Positions 1-8,224 of a stretch of 64,000 bases of DNA are shown here, piece after piece. The position numbers and the translations under genes are program-made. Numbering within the stretch: position 1 is the first letter of the stretch; each line of letters starts with the position of its first letter. The notes below the pieces were generated by a model that saw nothing but the letters and a program-made list of their open reading frames with translations, did not search any database and was not told the DNA's origin. This stretch comes from Rhizobium sp. FKY42 (GTDB taxonomy: Bacteria; Pseudomonadota; Alphaproteobacteria; Rhizobiales; Rhizobiaceae), in the NCBI RefSeq assembly GCF_005222835.1, contig NZ_STGA01000006.1, forward strand, positions 1 through 64,000, in the 5' to 3' direction.

Positions 1-258
1 AATATAATCAATATTTTCGCAAACCAACCAAAATACACACAAAAGGACAACGCCAAACCCTGAAAAAAGGGATACGAATAGGCCAGAGCGACCCTTCCAC
101 ACCTTTAATCATCGTGTTGCCCGCGAATTTTCACAATCGATCTCTAGAGCAAGCCTTCAAGATCTGTTCCTGGGTGGTTTTGACATGCCGCCTCGAATTT
201 GGCACACCGTAGGGAAATGACCGCGTTAGACGGTTGGAAACGGGGATGGCTTCACGAC
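1..258. other. Upstream region of the M23 peptidase gene, no gene seen
   Basis: The first 130 bases are A+T rich and hold no open frame that looks coding on either strand. The region must carry the promoter of the peptidase gene that follows. In-frame TTG (199) and ATG (217) codons precede the chosen start but give residues with no conserved look, so I treat them as leader. Confidence 0.5.
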
Positions 259-2199
259 ATGGTTCCGCCACGCAACATGGTCTCTTCGCTCGGCAACGAG
301 GAACCGATACTGGCGGACGGTCGTCGTTCTCCCGACAGGCGCGAGATATCACTTCGGTGGCTCTCCGGTACGTTCCTCACCGGGATTACCTCTTCAGTAC
401 TCATGGGGGTTGCTCTGTTCGCAGCGCTGGATGGGCGTCAACGTCTGGCAATCCCGGCGGAGGCTTTCGCCTCCATTCCATCTCACCCCAACGATACGGT
501 CTCGCGTGGCAAGCGCCTTTTCGCCGGCAATGTCATCGCCATGCCGACAGACCGCAAGGTGATGGAAGTCTCTACCATGGTGAAGGAGGGGAACCGCGAG
601 GTGGTTCGCAGGCAACCCTTCTCACATGTGCGAATGACGCTCGCTGCGAACCATGTCACCCAGGAAAGTTACCCTAACTTTGATCCGCTAACGATCTTTT
701 CCACAGGCGAATCCCAGACGGATCCGGGCGGACCGTCCACGGGCGTTATCTATGGCGCGCAAGTCGAGTCAGAAATCAGCCTGCAGACGGTTGCCTTTCC
801 GACAACAAAGGCTCCTCTGGATTATGCGCCCGGAATGACCGTCGACGAAGTCGAGGAGAACGTCCGCTCCAATGGCTCCCTTCTGACGGATGGCAGCAGT
901 CAGATCGCGGCGATGTATTATGTCGATCCGCAACGCTTCGACGGTGACGACGAAGACGATGTTCTCTCACTTGGCTCGCAGATTTCTGCGCGTATCCTCG
1001 AAGAGAACATGACTGTGTCCGTGCCGGAGCCTGTGACACCAAAAACGCGCGATTATGCAGACGACGTGATACCGATCCGCAGGAATACAACGATTACAGA
1101 TGCTCTTGTGGCCGTGGGTTATCCCAAGGATAAATCCAGCGAGATCGGTCGGGAGCTCTCCTCGCGACTGGTCAGTCCCAATCTCGAACAGGGCGATGTC
1201 CTGCGCGTCGGTCTTATCCAGGAAGGAGAGATGGTGTCGGTCATTCGCGTCAGCGTCTACCGCCAGAACGGTCATCTCGCGACCATCGCACTTGATGACC
1301 GGGGTGCCTACAAGACCGGCCTCGAGCCAAGCCATCTGGATGCCGTGGACACGGCCTTCTCAAATGACAAGCCGGTCATTCTTGCCGGTCGCGACCTCCC
1401 GAGCGTCTATGATGGGATCTACAAGGCTGCGCTTTCATACGGGATGACGCAGGACATGACATCGCTGATGGTCAAGCTGCTCGCAAGCACCATAGATCTC
1501 CAGGCGCAATTGAAGCCGAGCGACACGATCGAGGCATTTTTCTCTGCCGCGAACGACAAGGGTGCCGCCGGCCCGAAGTCGGAGCTTCTCTACGTCAATG
1601 CCAGGTTCGGGGACACGACGACACGCTTCTACCGTTTCCAGAATCCCGATGACAATTCGGTGGATTATTTCGATCAGGACGGCAAGAGCATCCGGCAGTT
1701 CCTCCTTCGCAACCCCGTTCCAAACGGTCGTCTGACCTCCGGCTTCGGCATGCGGCGACACCCCATTCTCGGCTACTCGCGCATGCATACCGGGACGGAC
1801 TGGGCTGCCTCTCGTGGAACGCCGATCATTGCGACGGGTAACGGCGTGGTTGAAAAGGCTGGCTGGGCTTCCGGTTACGGTAACCAGACGATCATCCGTC
1901 ATGCCAACGGCTATGAGACCTCCTACAATCATCAGAGCGCTATTGCCAAGGGTGTCCGCGAGGGTGCCAGGATAACGCAAGGCCAGGTCATAGGCTATGT
2001 GGGCTCAACCGGCTCATCCACAGGTGCGCATCTGCATTACGAGCTGATCGTCAACGGGACAAAGGTGGATGCGATGAAAGTGCGCCTGCCCGGTGGCAAG
2101 TCGCTCAGCGGCACCGCGCTTGCCAAGTTCGAGGACGAACGCAAACGGATCGACGCGCTTCTGGCATCCAACACCGGCGAAATGGTCGCAAGCCGGTAA
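259..2199 (+). CDS. Membrane-anchored M23 family metallopeptidase
   Basis: Predicted zinc endopeptidase that cleaves peptidoglycan cross-bridges or, if degenerate, activates amidases. A cytoplasmic N-terminus (about 33 residues) precedes one membrane segment (about residues 34-57, WLSGTFLTG...), so the large remainder should face the periplasm. The catalytic domain is at about 485-610: the first zinc ligands are in MHTGTD (about 508-513) and the second site in HLHYE (about 590), both intact, so activity is expected. The roughly 400-residue linker region has no motif I recognise. 646 aa from ATG 259; TTG 199 and ATG 217 are alternative starts, but the Met-Val-Pro-Pro-Arg-Asn start fits the family best and has a GGGATGG stretch upstream. 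It stands alone, converging on clpB, whose stop lies 57 bases away. Confidence 0.85.
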   Translation: MVPPRNMVSSLGNEEPILADGRRSPDRREISLRWLSGTFLTGITSSVLMGVALFAALDGRQRLAIPAEAFASIPSHPNDTVSRGKRLFAGNVIAMPTDRKVMEVSTMVKEGNREVVRRQPFSHVRMTLAANHVTQESYPNFDPLTIFSTGESQTDPGGPSTGVIYGAQVESEISLQTVAFPTTKAPLDYAPGMTVDEVEENVRSNGSLLTDGSSQIAAMYYVDPQRFDGDDEDDVLSLGSQISARILEENMTVSVPEPVTPKTRDYADDVIPIRRNTTITDALVAVGYPKDKSSEIGRELSSRLVSPNLEQGDVLRVGLIQEGEMVSVIRVSVYRQNGHLATIALDDRGAYKTGLEPSHLDAVDTAFSNDKPVILAGRDLPSVYDGIYKAALSYGMTQDMTSLMVKLLASTIDLQAQLKPSDTIEAFFSAANDKGAAGPKSELLYVNARFGDTTTRFYRFQNPDDNSVDYFDQDGKSIRQFLLRNPVPNGRLTSGFGMRRHPILGYSRMHTGTDWAASRGTPIIATGNGVVEKAGWASGYGNQTIIRHANGYETSYNHQSAIAKGVREGARITQGQVIGYVGSTGSSTGAHLHYELIVNGTKVDAMKVRLPGGKSLSGTALAKFEDERKRIDALLASNTGEMVASR

Positions 2200-2256
2200 A
2201 ACGTGTTTGGTTGTAGAATGTGAAATGGCGGCCGAAGCCGCCATTTCAATGTTGTA

Positions 2257-4857
2257 TCACGCTGCTTCAGCGACGTCCTTCCTGACATAGAAGAGCAATC
2301 GGTCAGACCCTGCAGAAACCTTGACGGTCGCGCCGTCCACGATTTGCCCGCCCAGGATTTGCTCCGCCAGTGGGTCTTGGAGATACTTCTGAATGACCCG
2401 CTTCAACGGACGTGCACCGTAAACCGGATCATATCCCTTGTCGGCCAGCCATTCACGGGCATCGTCGCCAAGCTCGATTGCGATCTTGCGATCCGCCAAA
2501 AGCGACAGCAGCCGCTTCATCTGGATATCCACAATCGCGCCCATTTCGTTGCGACGCAGGCGATGGAACAGAATGATCTCGTCCACGCGGTTCAGGAACT
2601 CGGGGCGGAAGGACGCCTTGACGACATCCATCACCTGATCCCGAACGCTATCGACATCCTGATTCTCACCAAGGCTTGTGAGGTACTCGGCGCCAAGGTT
2701 CGACGTCATGATGATGATCGTGTTCTTGAAGTCGACCGTTCGGCCCTGTCCATCAGTCAGGCGGCCATCATCCAGAACCTGAAGCAGCACGTTGAACACG
2801 TCTGGATGGGCCTTCTCGATCTCATCGAACAGGACCACCTGATAGGGCTTGCGGCGAATTGCTTCCGTCAGTGCGCCGCCCTCATCATAGCCGACATAGC
2901 CGGGAGGAGCGCCAATCAGCCGGGATACGGAGTGCTTCTCCATATATTCCGACATGTCGAGGCGAACCATGGCGGTTTCGTCATCGAACAGAAAACGCGC
3001 AAGTGATTTGGTCAGTTCTGTTTTGCCCACGCCTGTCGGGCCTAAGAAGATGAACGAACCAATCGGCCTGTTTGGATCCTGAAGCCCCGCGCGCGAACGG
3101 CGAACAGCGCGGGAAACAGCCTGTACGGCATCACCCTGCCCGACGACGGATTTCGCCAGCTCATCCTCCATGCGAAGCAGCTTGTCACGCTCTCCTTCCA
3201 GCATCTTGTCGACCGGAATACCCGTCCAGCGCGACACCACATGGGCAATCGCATCCGGCGTCACGACCTCCTGAACCATGGACGTACCAGCAGAATCGCG
3301 GTCTTCCGCCTCCTTCAAAGCCTTTTCAAGGTTGGGGATGACGCCATAAGTCAGCTCTCCTGCACGCTGATATTCACCCTTGCGCTGGGCAATGGCGAGT
3401 TCATTGCGAACCTCATCCAGCTGGCGCTTCAGATCGGCCGCCAGACCAAGCTTCTGCTTTTCAGACTGCCAGCGGGCGGTCAGCGCATCGGCCTGCTCTT
3501 CCAGTGCGGTCAGTTCGGTTTCAAGCCGCTTTAGACGGTCTGCAGACGACTGGTCGGTTTCCTTCTTCAGGGCTTCCCGCTCGATCTTGAGCTGAATGAT
3601 ACGGCGATCAAGCTCATCAAGCTCTTCCGGCTTGGAATCAACCTGCATCCGCAGGCGTGATGCCGCCTCATCCATCAAGTCGATGGCCTTGTCCGGCAGA
3701 AAACGGTCGGTGATGTAACGGTTTGAAAGTGTCGCAGCAGACACCAGTGCCGAATCGGAGATCCGGACCTTGTGGTGCTGCTCGTATTTTTCCTTCAATC
3801 CGCGCAGAATCGAGATTGTATCTTCAACCGTCGGCTCATCGACCACGACGGGCTGGAAACGACGGGCAAGCGCCGGATCCTTTTCCACGTGCTTGCGATA
3901 TTCATCAAGCGTCGTCGCACCAACACAATGCAACTCACCACGGGCCAGCGCAGGCTTCAGCAGGTTCGAGGCGTCCATGGCACCATCGGCCTTGCCGGCG
4001 CCGACAAGCGTATGCATCTCATCGATGAAAAGGATGATCTCGCCATTTTCAGCCTGAACTTCGTTCAGAACACTCTTAAGGCGCTCTTCGAACTCCCCGC
4101 GATACTTGGCGCCCGCGATCAGGGCACCCATATCGAGCGCCATCAACCGCTTGTCCTTCAGGCTTTCGGGAACATCACCGTTGATGATGCGCAACGCAAG
4201 ACCTTCCGCGATCGCCGTTTTACCGACGCCCGGTTCACCGATCAGAACGGGATTGTTTTTCGTACGGCGCGACAGAACCTGGATCGTGCGACGGATTTCA
4301 TCGTCGCGTCCGATCACCGGATCAAGCCGGCCATCGCGCGCCTCGGCCGTCAGGTCACGGGCGAATTTTTTCAGGGCGTCAAACCCCTGCTCCGCATTAG
4401 CCGAGTCAGCAGTGCGCCCTTTGCGTATATCATTGATGACCTGGTTGAGCGCTTGAGCAGAAACCCCAGCCTTCTTGAGGGTGGCGGAGGTCGATGCAGT
4501 ACCTTCGATGGTAAGCGCAAGCAGCAGGCGCTCCACGGTCACGAAGCTGTCGCCAGCCTTCTTGGCAACATCTTCTGCTGTCGAGAAAACACGAGCAAGC
4601 GGCTGCGAGAGATAGACCTGGCCGTTACCGCCGGAAACCTTCGGCAGCTTGGCGAGCGCCGCATCATTGGCCAGCCGTGCTTCCTTCGCGTTTCCGCCAG
4701 CGCGCTCGATAAGAGAGGATGCCATGCCTTGGTCATCGTCGAGCAACACCTTGAGCACATGCTCCGGGGTGAATTGCTGATGGCCTTCCGAAAGAGCATG
4801 CGTCTGGGCTGACTGAAGAAAACCGCGAACGCGCTCGGAATATTTTTCGATATTCAT
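2257..4857 (-). CDS. clpB: ATP-dependent disaggregase ClpB
   Basis: Hexameric AAA+ chaperone that pulls proteins out of aggregates together with DnaK. 866 aa, the normal length. Domain order: Clp N-domain (1-145), first AAA+ with Walker A GEPGVGKT (about 206) and Walker B FIDEMHTL, a long coiled middle domain (about 400-525) that separates ClpB from ClpA/ClpC, then a second AAA+ with GPTGVGKT (about 605) and [10 protein letters not shown], and the C-terminal D2-small domain. The open frame extends 63 codons further upstream, but ATG 4857 is the true start: it gives the conserved MNIEKY N-terminus and has GGAGG eight bases before it. Expression should come from the RpoH-like promoter and structured leader listed separately. 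No partner chaperone gene is nearby. Confidence 0.97.
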   Translation of the reverse strand: MNIEKYSERVRGFLQSAQTHALSEGHQQFTPEHVLKVLLDDDQGMASSLIERAGGNAKEARLANDAALAKLPKVSGGNGQVYLSQPLARVFSTAEDVAKKAGDSFVTVERLLLALTIEGTASTSATLKKAGVSAQALNQVINDIRKGRTADSANAEQGFDALKKFARDLTAEARDGRLDPVIGRDDEIRRTIQVLSRRTKNNPVLIGEPGVGKTAIAEGLALRIINGDVPESLKDKRLMALDMGALIAGAKYRGEFEERLKSVLNEVQAENGEIILFIDEMHTLVGAGKADGAMDASNLLKPALARGELHCVGATTLDEYRKHVEKDPALARRFQPVVVDEPTVEDTISILRGLKEKYEQHHKVRISDSALVSAATLSNRYITDRFLPDKAIDLMDEAASRLRMQVDSKPEELDELDRRIIQLKIEREALKKETDQSSADRLKRLETELTALEEQADALTARWQSEKQKLGLAADLKRQLDEVRNELAIAQRKGEYQRAGELTYGVIPNLEKALKEAEDRDSAGTSMVQEVVTPDAIAHVVSRWTGIPVDKMLEGERDKLLRMEDELAKSVVGQGDAVQAVSRAVRRSRAGLQDPNRPIGSFIFLGPTGVGKTELTKSLARFLFDDETAMVRLDMSEYMEKHSVSRLIGAPPGYVGYDEGGALTEAIRRKPYQVVLFDEIEKAHPDVFNVLLQVLDDGRLTDGQGRTVDFKNTIIIMTSNLGAEYLTSLGENQDVDSVRDQVMDVVKASFRPEFLNRVDEIILFHRLRRNEMGAIVDIQMKRLLSLLADRKIAIELGDDAREWLADKGYDPVYGARPLKRVIQKYLQDPLAEQILGGQIVDGATVKVSAGSDRLLFYVRKDVAEAA

Positions 4858-4911
4858 ATGTGAACCTCCGTAGATCGCCCTGCCCTTATAAGGCACAGGC
4901 CGATGGTTGGG

Positions 4912-4962
4912 TTTGAGCTCCCTCAAAGGCGAGCCTGTCCTGTGCGGTCTTGTCCGCACAGG
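4912..4962 (-). promoter_or_regulatory. Two stem-loops in the clpB 5' leader
   Basis: A perfect 9-bp inverted repeat (4939-4947 with 4954-4962, 6-nt loop, CCTGTGCGG arms) and a perfect 6-bp one (4912-4917 with 4922-4927, 4-nt loop) lie in the ~110-nt transcribed leader predicted from the heat-shock promoter. They are seen directly. A thermosensor or transcript-stability role is inference; neither stem pairs with the GGAGG ribosome-binding site itself. Confidence 0.5.
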
Positions 4963-4974
4963 GCTTCGATGAAG

Positions 4975-5003
4975 ATATGGGAGGATTTTTTTCGAGTTTA
5001 AAG
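4975..5003 (-). promoter_or_regulatory. RpoH (sigma-32)-type promoter of clpB
   Basis: On the minus strand CTTTAA (4998-5003) stands 15 bases before TCCCATAT (4975-4982). The sigma-32 consensus is CTTGAA, a 13-17 base spacer, then CCCCATNT, so 5 of 6 and 6 of 7 specified bases match. Position, direction and downstream gene (clpB is a classic RpoH target) agree. Confidence 0.7.
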
Positions 5004-5010
5004 ACGTCTC

Positions 5011-5042
5011 AAATGAAAAACCCCGGCTTTCGCCAGGGTTCC
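5011..5042 (-). terminator. Rho-independent terminator of the DUF4167 gene
   Basis: Imperfect hairpin 5019-5027 with 5032-5040 (one C-A mismatch, TTTC loop), followed on the minus strand by TTTTTCATTT. It lies 60 bases past the DUF4167 stop and just upstream of the clpB promoter, insulating the two genes. Confidence 0.75.
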
Positions 5043-5101
5043 TCAAAAATCAAATTCCGCACGCCAATCACTTGGACAGCGACGCGTTACCGCCTGTAGC
5101 C

Positions 5102-5935
5102 TTATTCAGAGGCTACGTCTTCAAGCGCCGGTGCATCGGAAGCTGCAGCTTCTGCACCTTCCTCGCCTTCCGCCGTGCGGCGTGGACGACGTGGACGGGT
5201 GCCCGGGGTGCGACGACGGGTCTGGCGCTGCGGCTGAGCAGTGGCACCTTCTTCTTCCAAGGCGACCTCGGCCGGCACACCTTCGATGACTGGCTGCGGG
5301 CCAGTACCATCGACAACGGCGTTCTCATCGAGTATCGGCGCAGAAGCGGCCTGAACGGGAACACGTCTTGGTTCGCGCGGCTCTCTCTGTTCACGAGGCT
5401 CGCGAGGCTCTCTACCCTCACGCGGTTCTCTTGCCTCACGAGGCTCTCTGCCTTCGCGTGGCTCTCTTTGCTCACGCGGCTGCTGGTCACGTTGTTCGCG
5501 CTGCTCGCGAGGTTGCGGCTGAGGGGCGCTCATCTGCGGCTGGCTACCGCCGTTATCGTCAAGATCGCCGCCGTCTGTATCGTCCTGCTCACGCTCATTG
5601 TAATCGTGGCGATCATCACGCTGATAGCGTTCCTGCATCTGGGCCTGAGCCGCAGCAATGATACGATTGTAGTGTTCGGCGTGCTGCAAATAGTTTTCAG
5701 CCATGACGCGGTCGCCAGCGCTCTGGGCATCGCGAGCCAATGTCGCGTATTTTTCGGCAACATGCTGAGCCGTACCACGAATTTTTATATCTGGGCCTGA
5801 ACTGTCATAGGTCCGGGTCAGTGGGTTGGAACCCTTGCGGTTGAAATTATTACCGCCGCCGCCGCCACCGCCGCCATTCTGGTTGTTATTATTACCACGC
5901 CCCCGACCACGCTTATTCTGCTGTCCTGGCCTCAT
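5102..5935 (-). CDS. DUF4167 domain protein, probable RNA-binding protein
   Basis: 277 aa. The conserved alphaproteobacterial DUF4167 block is residues 1-98: a basic Arg/Gly start (MRPGQQNKRGRGRG), an Asn/Gly linker, then a short helical segment (DIKIRGTAQHVAEKY..., 49-98). After it come an acidic stretch (107-128), 48 residues made almost only of Arg-Glu-X triplets (143-190), and a mixed tail ending in basic and acidic patches. The Arg/Gly N-terminus suggests RNA binding; that is inference, since the family has no assigned function. The open frame runs on upstream, but ATG 5935 gives the family N-terminus and has an AGGTGA site. It lies downstream of prfA-prmC on the same strand, which hints at a translation link, but has its own candidate promoter. 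Confidence 0.85.
   Translation of the reverse strand: MRPGQQNKRGRGRGNNNNQNGGGGGGGGNNFNRKGSNPLTRTYDSSGPDIKIRGTAQHVAEKYATLARDAQSAGDRVMAENYLQHAEHYNRIIAAAQAQMQERYQRDDRHDYNEREQDDTDGGDLDDNGGSQPQMSAPQPQPREQREQRDQQPREQREPREGREPREAREPREGREPREPREQREPREPRRVPVQAASAPILDENAVVDGTGPQPVIEGVPAEVALEEEGATAQPQRQTRRRTPGTRPRRPRRTAEGEEGAEAAASDAPALEDVASE
5366..5509 (-). repeat. Coding repeat: Arg-Glu-X tripeptides in the DUF4167 protein
   Basis: Residues 143-190 consist of Arg-Glu-(Pro/Gln/Gly/Ala) units, visible in DNA as recurring CTCACGAGG/CTCACGCGG-like 9-base words. Such a tract can change length by slippage between strains. Confidence 0.8.
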
Positions 5936-6239
5936 CGATTTTTCACCTGAATTCTTTGTGCTTTGCTGATTAAGGGCCACGCGGCTGCCCGTTCTTTCGG
6001 TGCAGTCTTCACGTGCCGCAAGCAAGCGGATCAATCCGTCCTGCTGCTGGTGGAAGTCAGTTTATCTGATGCACGCACCAGGTCTTGTTCAACCTCGGAA
6101 GCTCTCCGAGGAGAGCAGTTTGCGGTTGAGCTCAAATTGAACGAATATCCGCTCACTCCCAGCCGCCTAATGCGTGCGTGCAAACTAGCCCGCTTCTTGT
6201 CCAATTCCAAGCCTTTTCTTTCGCGACTGCAACAACCTG
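5936..6239. other. 304-base gap between prmC and the DUF4167 gene
   Basis: No gene is visible. It holds the candidate promoter at 6183-6211 and, if that is right, a roughly 240-nt untranslated leader for the DUF4167 gene. I see no strong hairpin or known riboswitch in it. Confidence 0.5.
6183..6211 (-). promoter_or_regulatory. Candidate sigma-70 promoter for the DUF4167 gene
   Basis: CTTGGA (6206-6211), a 17-base spacer, then CTAGTT (6183-6188) on the minus strand. The rhizobial consensus is CTTGAC-N17-CTATAT, so each hexamer matches at 4 of 6 positions with ideal spacing. Confidence 0.4.
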
Positions 6240-7115
6240 CTAAACCGTGGCAGAATCATCGCTTTTCCGCACAAAAACAAGAACGCGGTCATTTCCGCCG
6301 TAGTCTCGCACGGCGCATTCCAAAGTATATCCACAGCTGATGAAGATGGCTGTCACCGTTTGCTTTTGATCATAGCCAATTTCGACCGCTATAATTCCAC
6401 CATGCTCAAGGTGGTCTCCGGCCGCGTTTGCAATGTTCCGATAGGCATCAAGCCCATCTTTGCCACCATCGAGCGCGAGGTGGGGATCGAACATCCGCAC
6501 CTCTGGTTCCAACTGCGGAATAACGCCTGTTTCGATATATGGCGGATTCGACACGATTATGTCGAACCGGCCAGTAACATGCTCGCACCACCAACTTTCC
6601 AGCGTCGAGAAACGTTGGCCCACCCCATTGAGGTCGGCATTGACCTTCGCTGTTTCAAGGGCGTCCGTCGATATATCGACACCCAAGCCTGTGAATTGCG
6701 GCAGTTCGTGCAGCAATGCAAGCGCAATGGCGCCCGTTCCCGTACCGAGATCCAGAAGCCGGGGAGCAGATACTCGTTGTGCGATTTCCTGACCGAATGG
6801 GAGAAGAGCCTCTACCAGAATTTCTGTATCAGGGCGCGGCTCCAGTGTGCCAGGAGACAATTTCAGCTTTATATCTCTAAACTCTCGTTCGCCCAGAATG
6901 CGATGCACAGGCTCGCGCCCTAGGCGCCGCTGGATCGCGCCTTCAATACGCGCAACGTCTTCAGCTGCAATGTCCTGATCCCCGTTGATCAGCAGATCCT
7001 TCGTTTCCAACCCCAGCAGACTGAGCACCAGCAAGCGTGCATCGAAAGCAGCGTCAGCAATTCCGGCCTCGGCTAGGCTGGCCTTGCAATGCGCTACAAG
7101 CTGCGCGAGCCGCAT
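6240..7115 (-). CDS. prmC: Release factor glutamine methyltransferase PrmC
   Basis: Methylates the glutamine of the GGQ motif in release factors RF1 and RF2, using S-adenosylmethionine, which speeds peptide release. 291 aa: a helical N-terminal release-factor-binding part (1-85), then a Rossmann methyltransferase domain with the SAM loop DLGTGTGAI (122-130) and the diagnostic NPPY active site (190-193). ATG 7115 starts two bases after the prfA stop and has an AGGG site six bases upstream; a TTG at 7121 overlapping the prfA stop is the alternative. The tight coupling to prfA puts the enzyme beside its substrate. Confidence 0.95.
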   Translation of the reverse strand: MRLAQLVAHCKASLAEAGIADAAFDARLLVLSLLGLETKDLLINGDQDIAAEDVARIEGAIQRRLGREPVHRILGEREFRDIKLKLSPGTLEPRPDTEILVEALLPFGQEIAQRVSAPRLLDLGTGTGAIALALLHELPQFTGLGVDISTDALETAKVNADLNGVGQRFSTLESWWCEHVTGRFDIIVSNPPYIETGVIPQLEPEVRMFDPHLALDGGKDGLDAYRNIANAAGDHLEHGGIIAVEIGYDQKQTVTAIFISCGYTLECAVRDYGGNDRVLVFVRKSDDSATV

Positions 7116-7117
7116 CG

Positions 7118-8197
7118 TCAACCCTGCTCGCCCAGTTGAGCCAGCTGACCTGCCTGGTAATCGGAGATCAGGGCGTCAACCATCTCGTCTATATCACCCT
7201 CGATCATCCGATCCAGCTTATAGAGCGTCAGGTTGATACGGTGATCGGTCACCCGGCCCTGCGGGAAATTATAGGTGCGGATACGCTCCGAACGGTCTCC
7301 CGATCCCACCTGGCTCTTGCGGTCTGCGGAGCGTTCGCTGTCCGCCTTCTGCCTCTCTATATCATAGAGCCGGGACCGCAGCACCTGCATGGCCTTGGCC
7401 CGGTTCTGGTGCTGTGACTTTTCGGAACTGGTCACGATCAGGCCGGTCGGCAGATGGGTGATTCGCACCGCGGAGTCGGTCGTGTTGACATGCTGTCCGC
7501 CTGCGCCGGAGGAGCGCATCGTATCAATCCGGATGTCTTCAGGCCTAATTTCGATGTCGATCTCTTCCGCTTCAGGCAAAACGGCAACCGTTGCTGCGGA
7601 GGTGTGAATTCGGCCACTGGCCTCGGTTTCAGGAACGCGCTGAACCCGATGCACACCTGATTCGAACTTCAGCTTTGCAAAGGCGCCGCGACCGGACACC
7701 GTCGCGATGATTTCCTTGTAACCACCGGCCTCGCCTTCGCTTGCAGAGAGAACTTCGACTTTCCAGCCCTTTGTGGAGGAAAAGCGCTCGTACATTCGAA
7801 AGAGATCGCCTGCAAAAAGTGCTGCTTCCGAGCCTCCGGTTCCTGCCCGAATTTCGAGGATCGCGCTCTTTTCATCCGCCGCATCTTTGGGCAGCAGCAG
7901 GATCTGCATCTGCTGCTCCAACGCCTCCACCTTTTCCTGGGCTTCCGGCAGTTCCAACTCGGCCAGTTCACGCATTTCGCGATCCGTCGCCTTGTCGGCC
8001 AGGAGAGCACGAAGATCCCCTTCTTCGGCAACGGCTTTCTGGTATTCGCGGATTTTCGTCACCACGGGCTGCAACTCGGAATATTCCGAGGCCAGCTTGA
8101 CATAGACATCGGCAGCAGGGCCTTCCGCCATGCGTGCCTCAATCTCACCAAAGCGGCGCTCCAGCTCGCGCATCTTGTGGACAGGAAGCTTCGCCAC
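7118..8197 (-). CDS. prfA: Peptide chain release factor 1
   Basis: Reads UAA and UAG stop codons and triggers hydrolysis of peptidyl-tRNA. 359 aa. The GGQ catalytic motif is at 233-235, and the stop-codon recognition tripeptide is Pro-Glu-Thr (189-191), a member of the PxT series typical of RF1 (RF2 has SPF). I chose GTG 8197: it gives the usual MAKLPV start and has GGAG nine bases upstream; a TTG at 8206 would add three residues. It lies 27 bases after ptsP and two bases before prmC, so a lysC-ptsP-prfA-prmC operon is likely. Confidence 0.96.
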   Translation of the reverse strand: MAKLPVHKMRELERRFGEIEARMAEGPAADVYVKLASEYSELQPVVTKIREYQKAVAEEGDLRALLADKATDREMRELAELELPEAQEKVEALEQQMQILLLPKDAADEKSAILEIRAGTGGSEAALFAGDLFRMYERFSSTKGWKVEVLSASEGEAGGYKEIIATVSGRGAFAKLKFESGVHRVQRVPETEASGRIHTSAATVAVLPEAEEIDIEIRPEDIRIDTMRSSGAGGQHVNTTDSAVRITHLPTGLIVTSSEKSQHQNRAKAMQVLRSRLYDIERQKADSERSADRKSQVGSGDRSERIRTYNFPQGRVTDHRINLTLYKLDRMIEGDIDEMVDALISDYQAGQLAQLGEQG

Positions 8198-8224
8198 CCT
8201 ACTCAACTCCAGTCATGTCTGTGA

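Noticed and set aside
3772..4812. Plus-strand open frame of 346 codons inside clpB
   Set aside because: Antisense to clpB with no domain; both AAA+ modules lie in the minus-strand frame.
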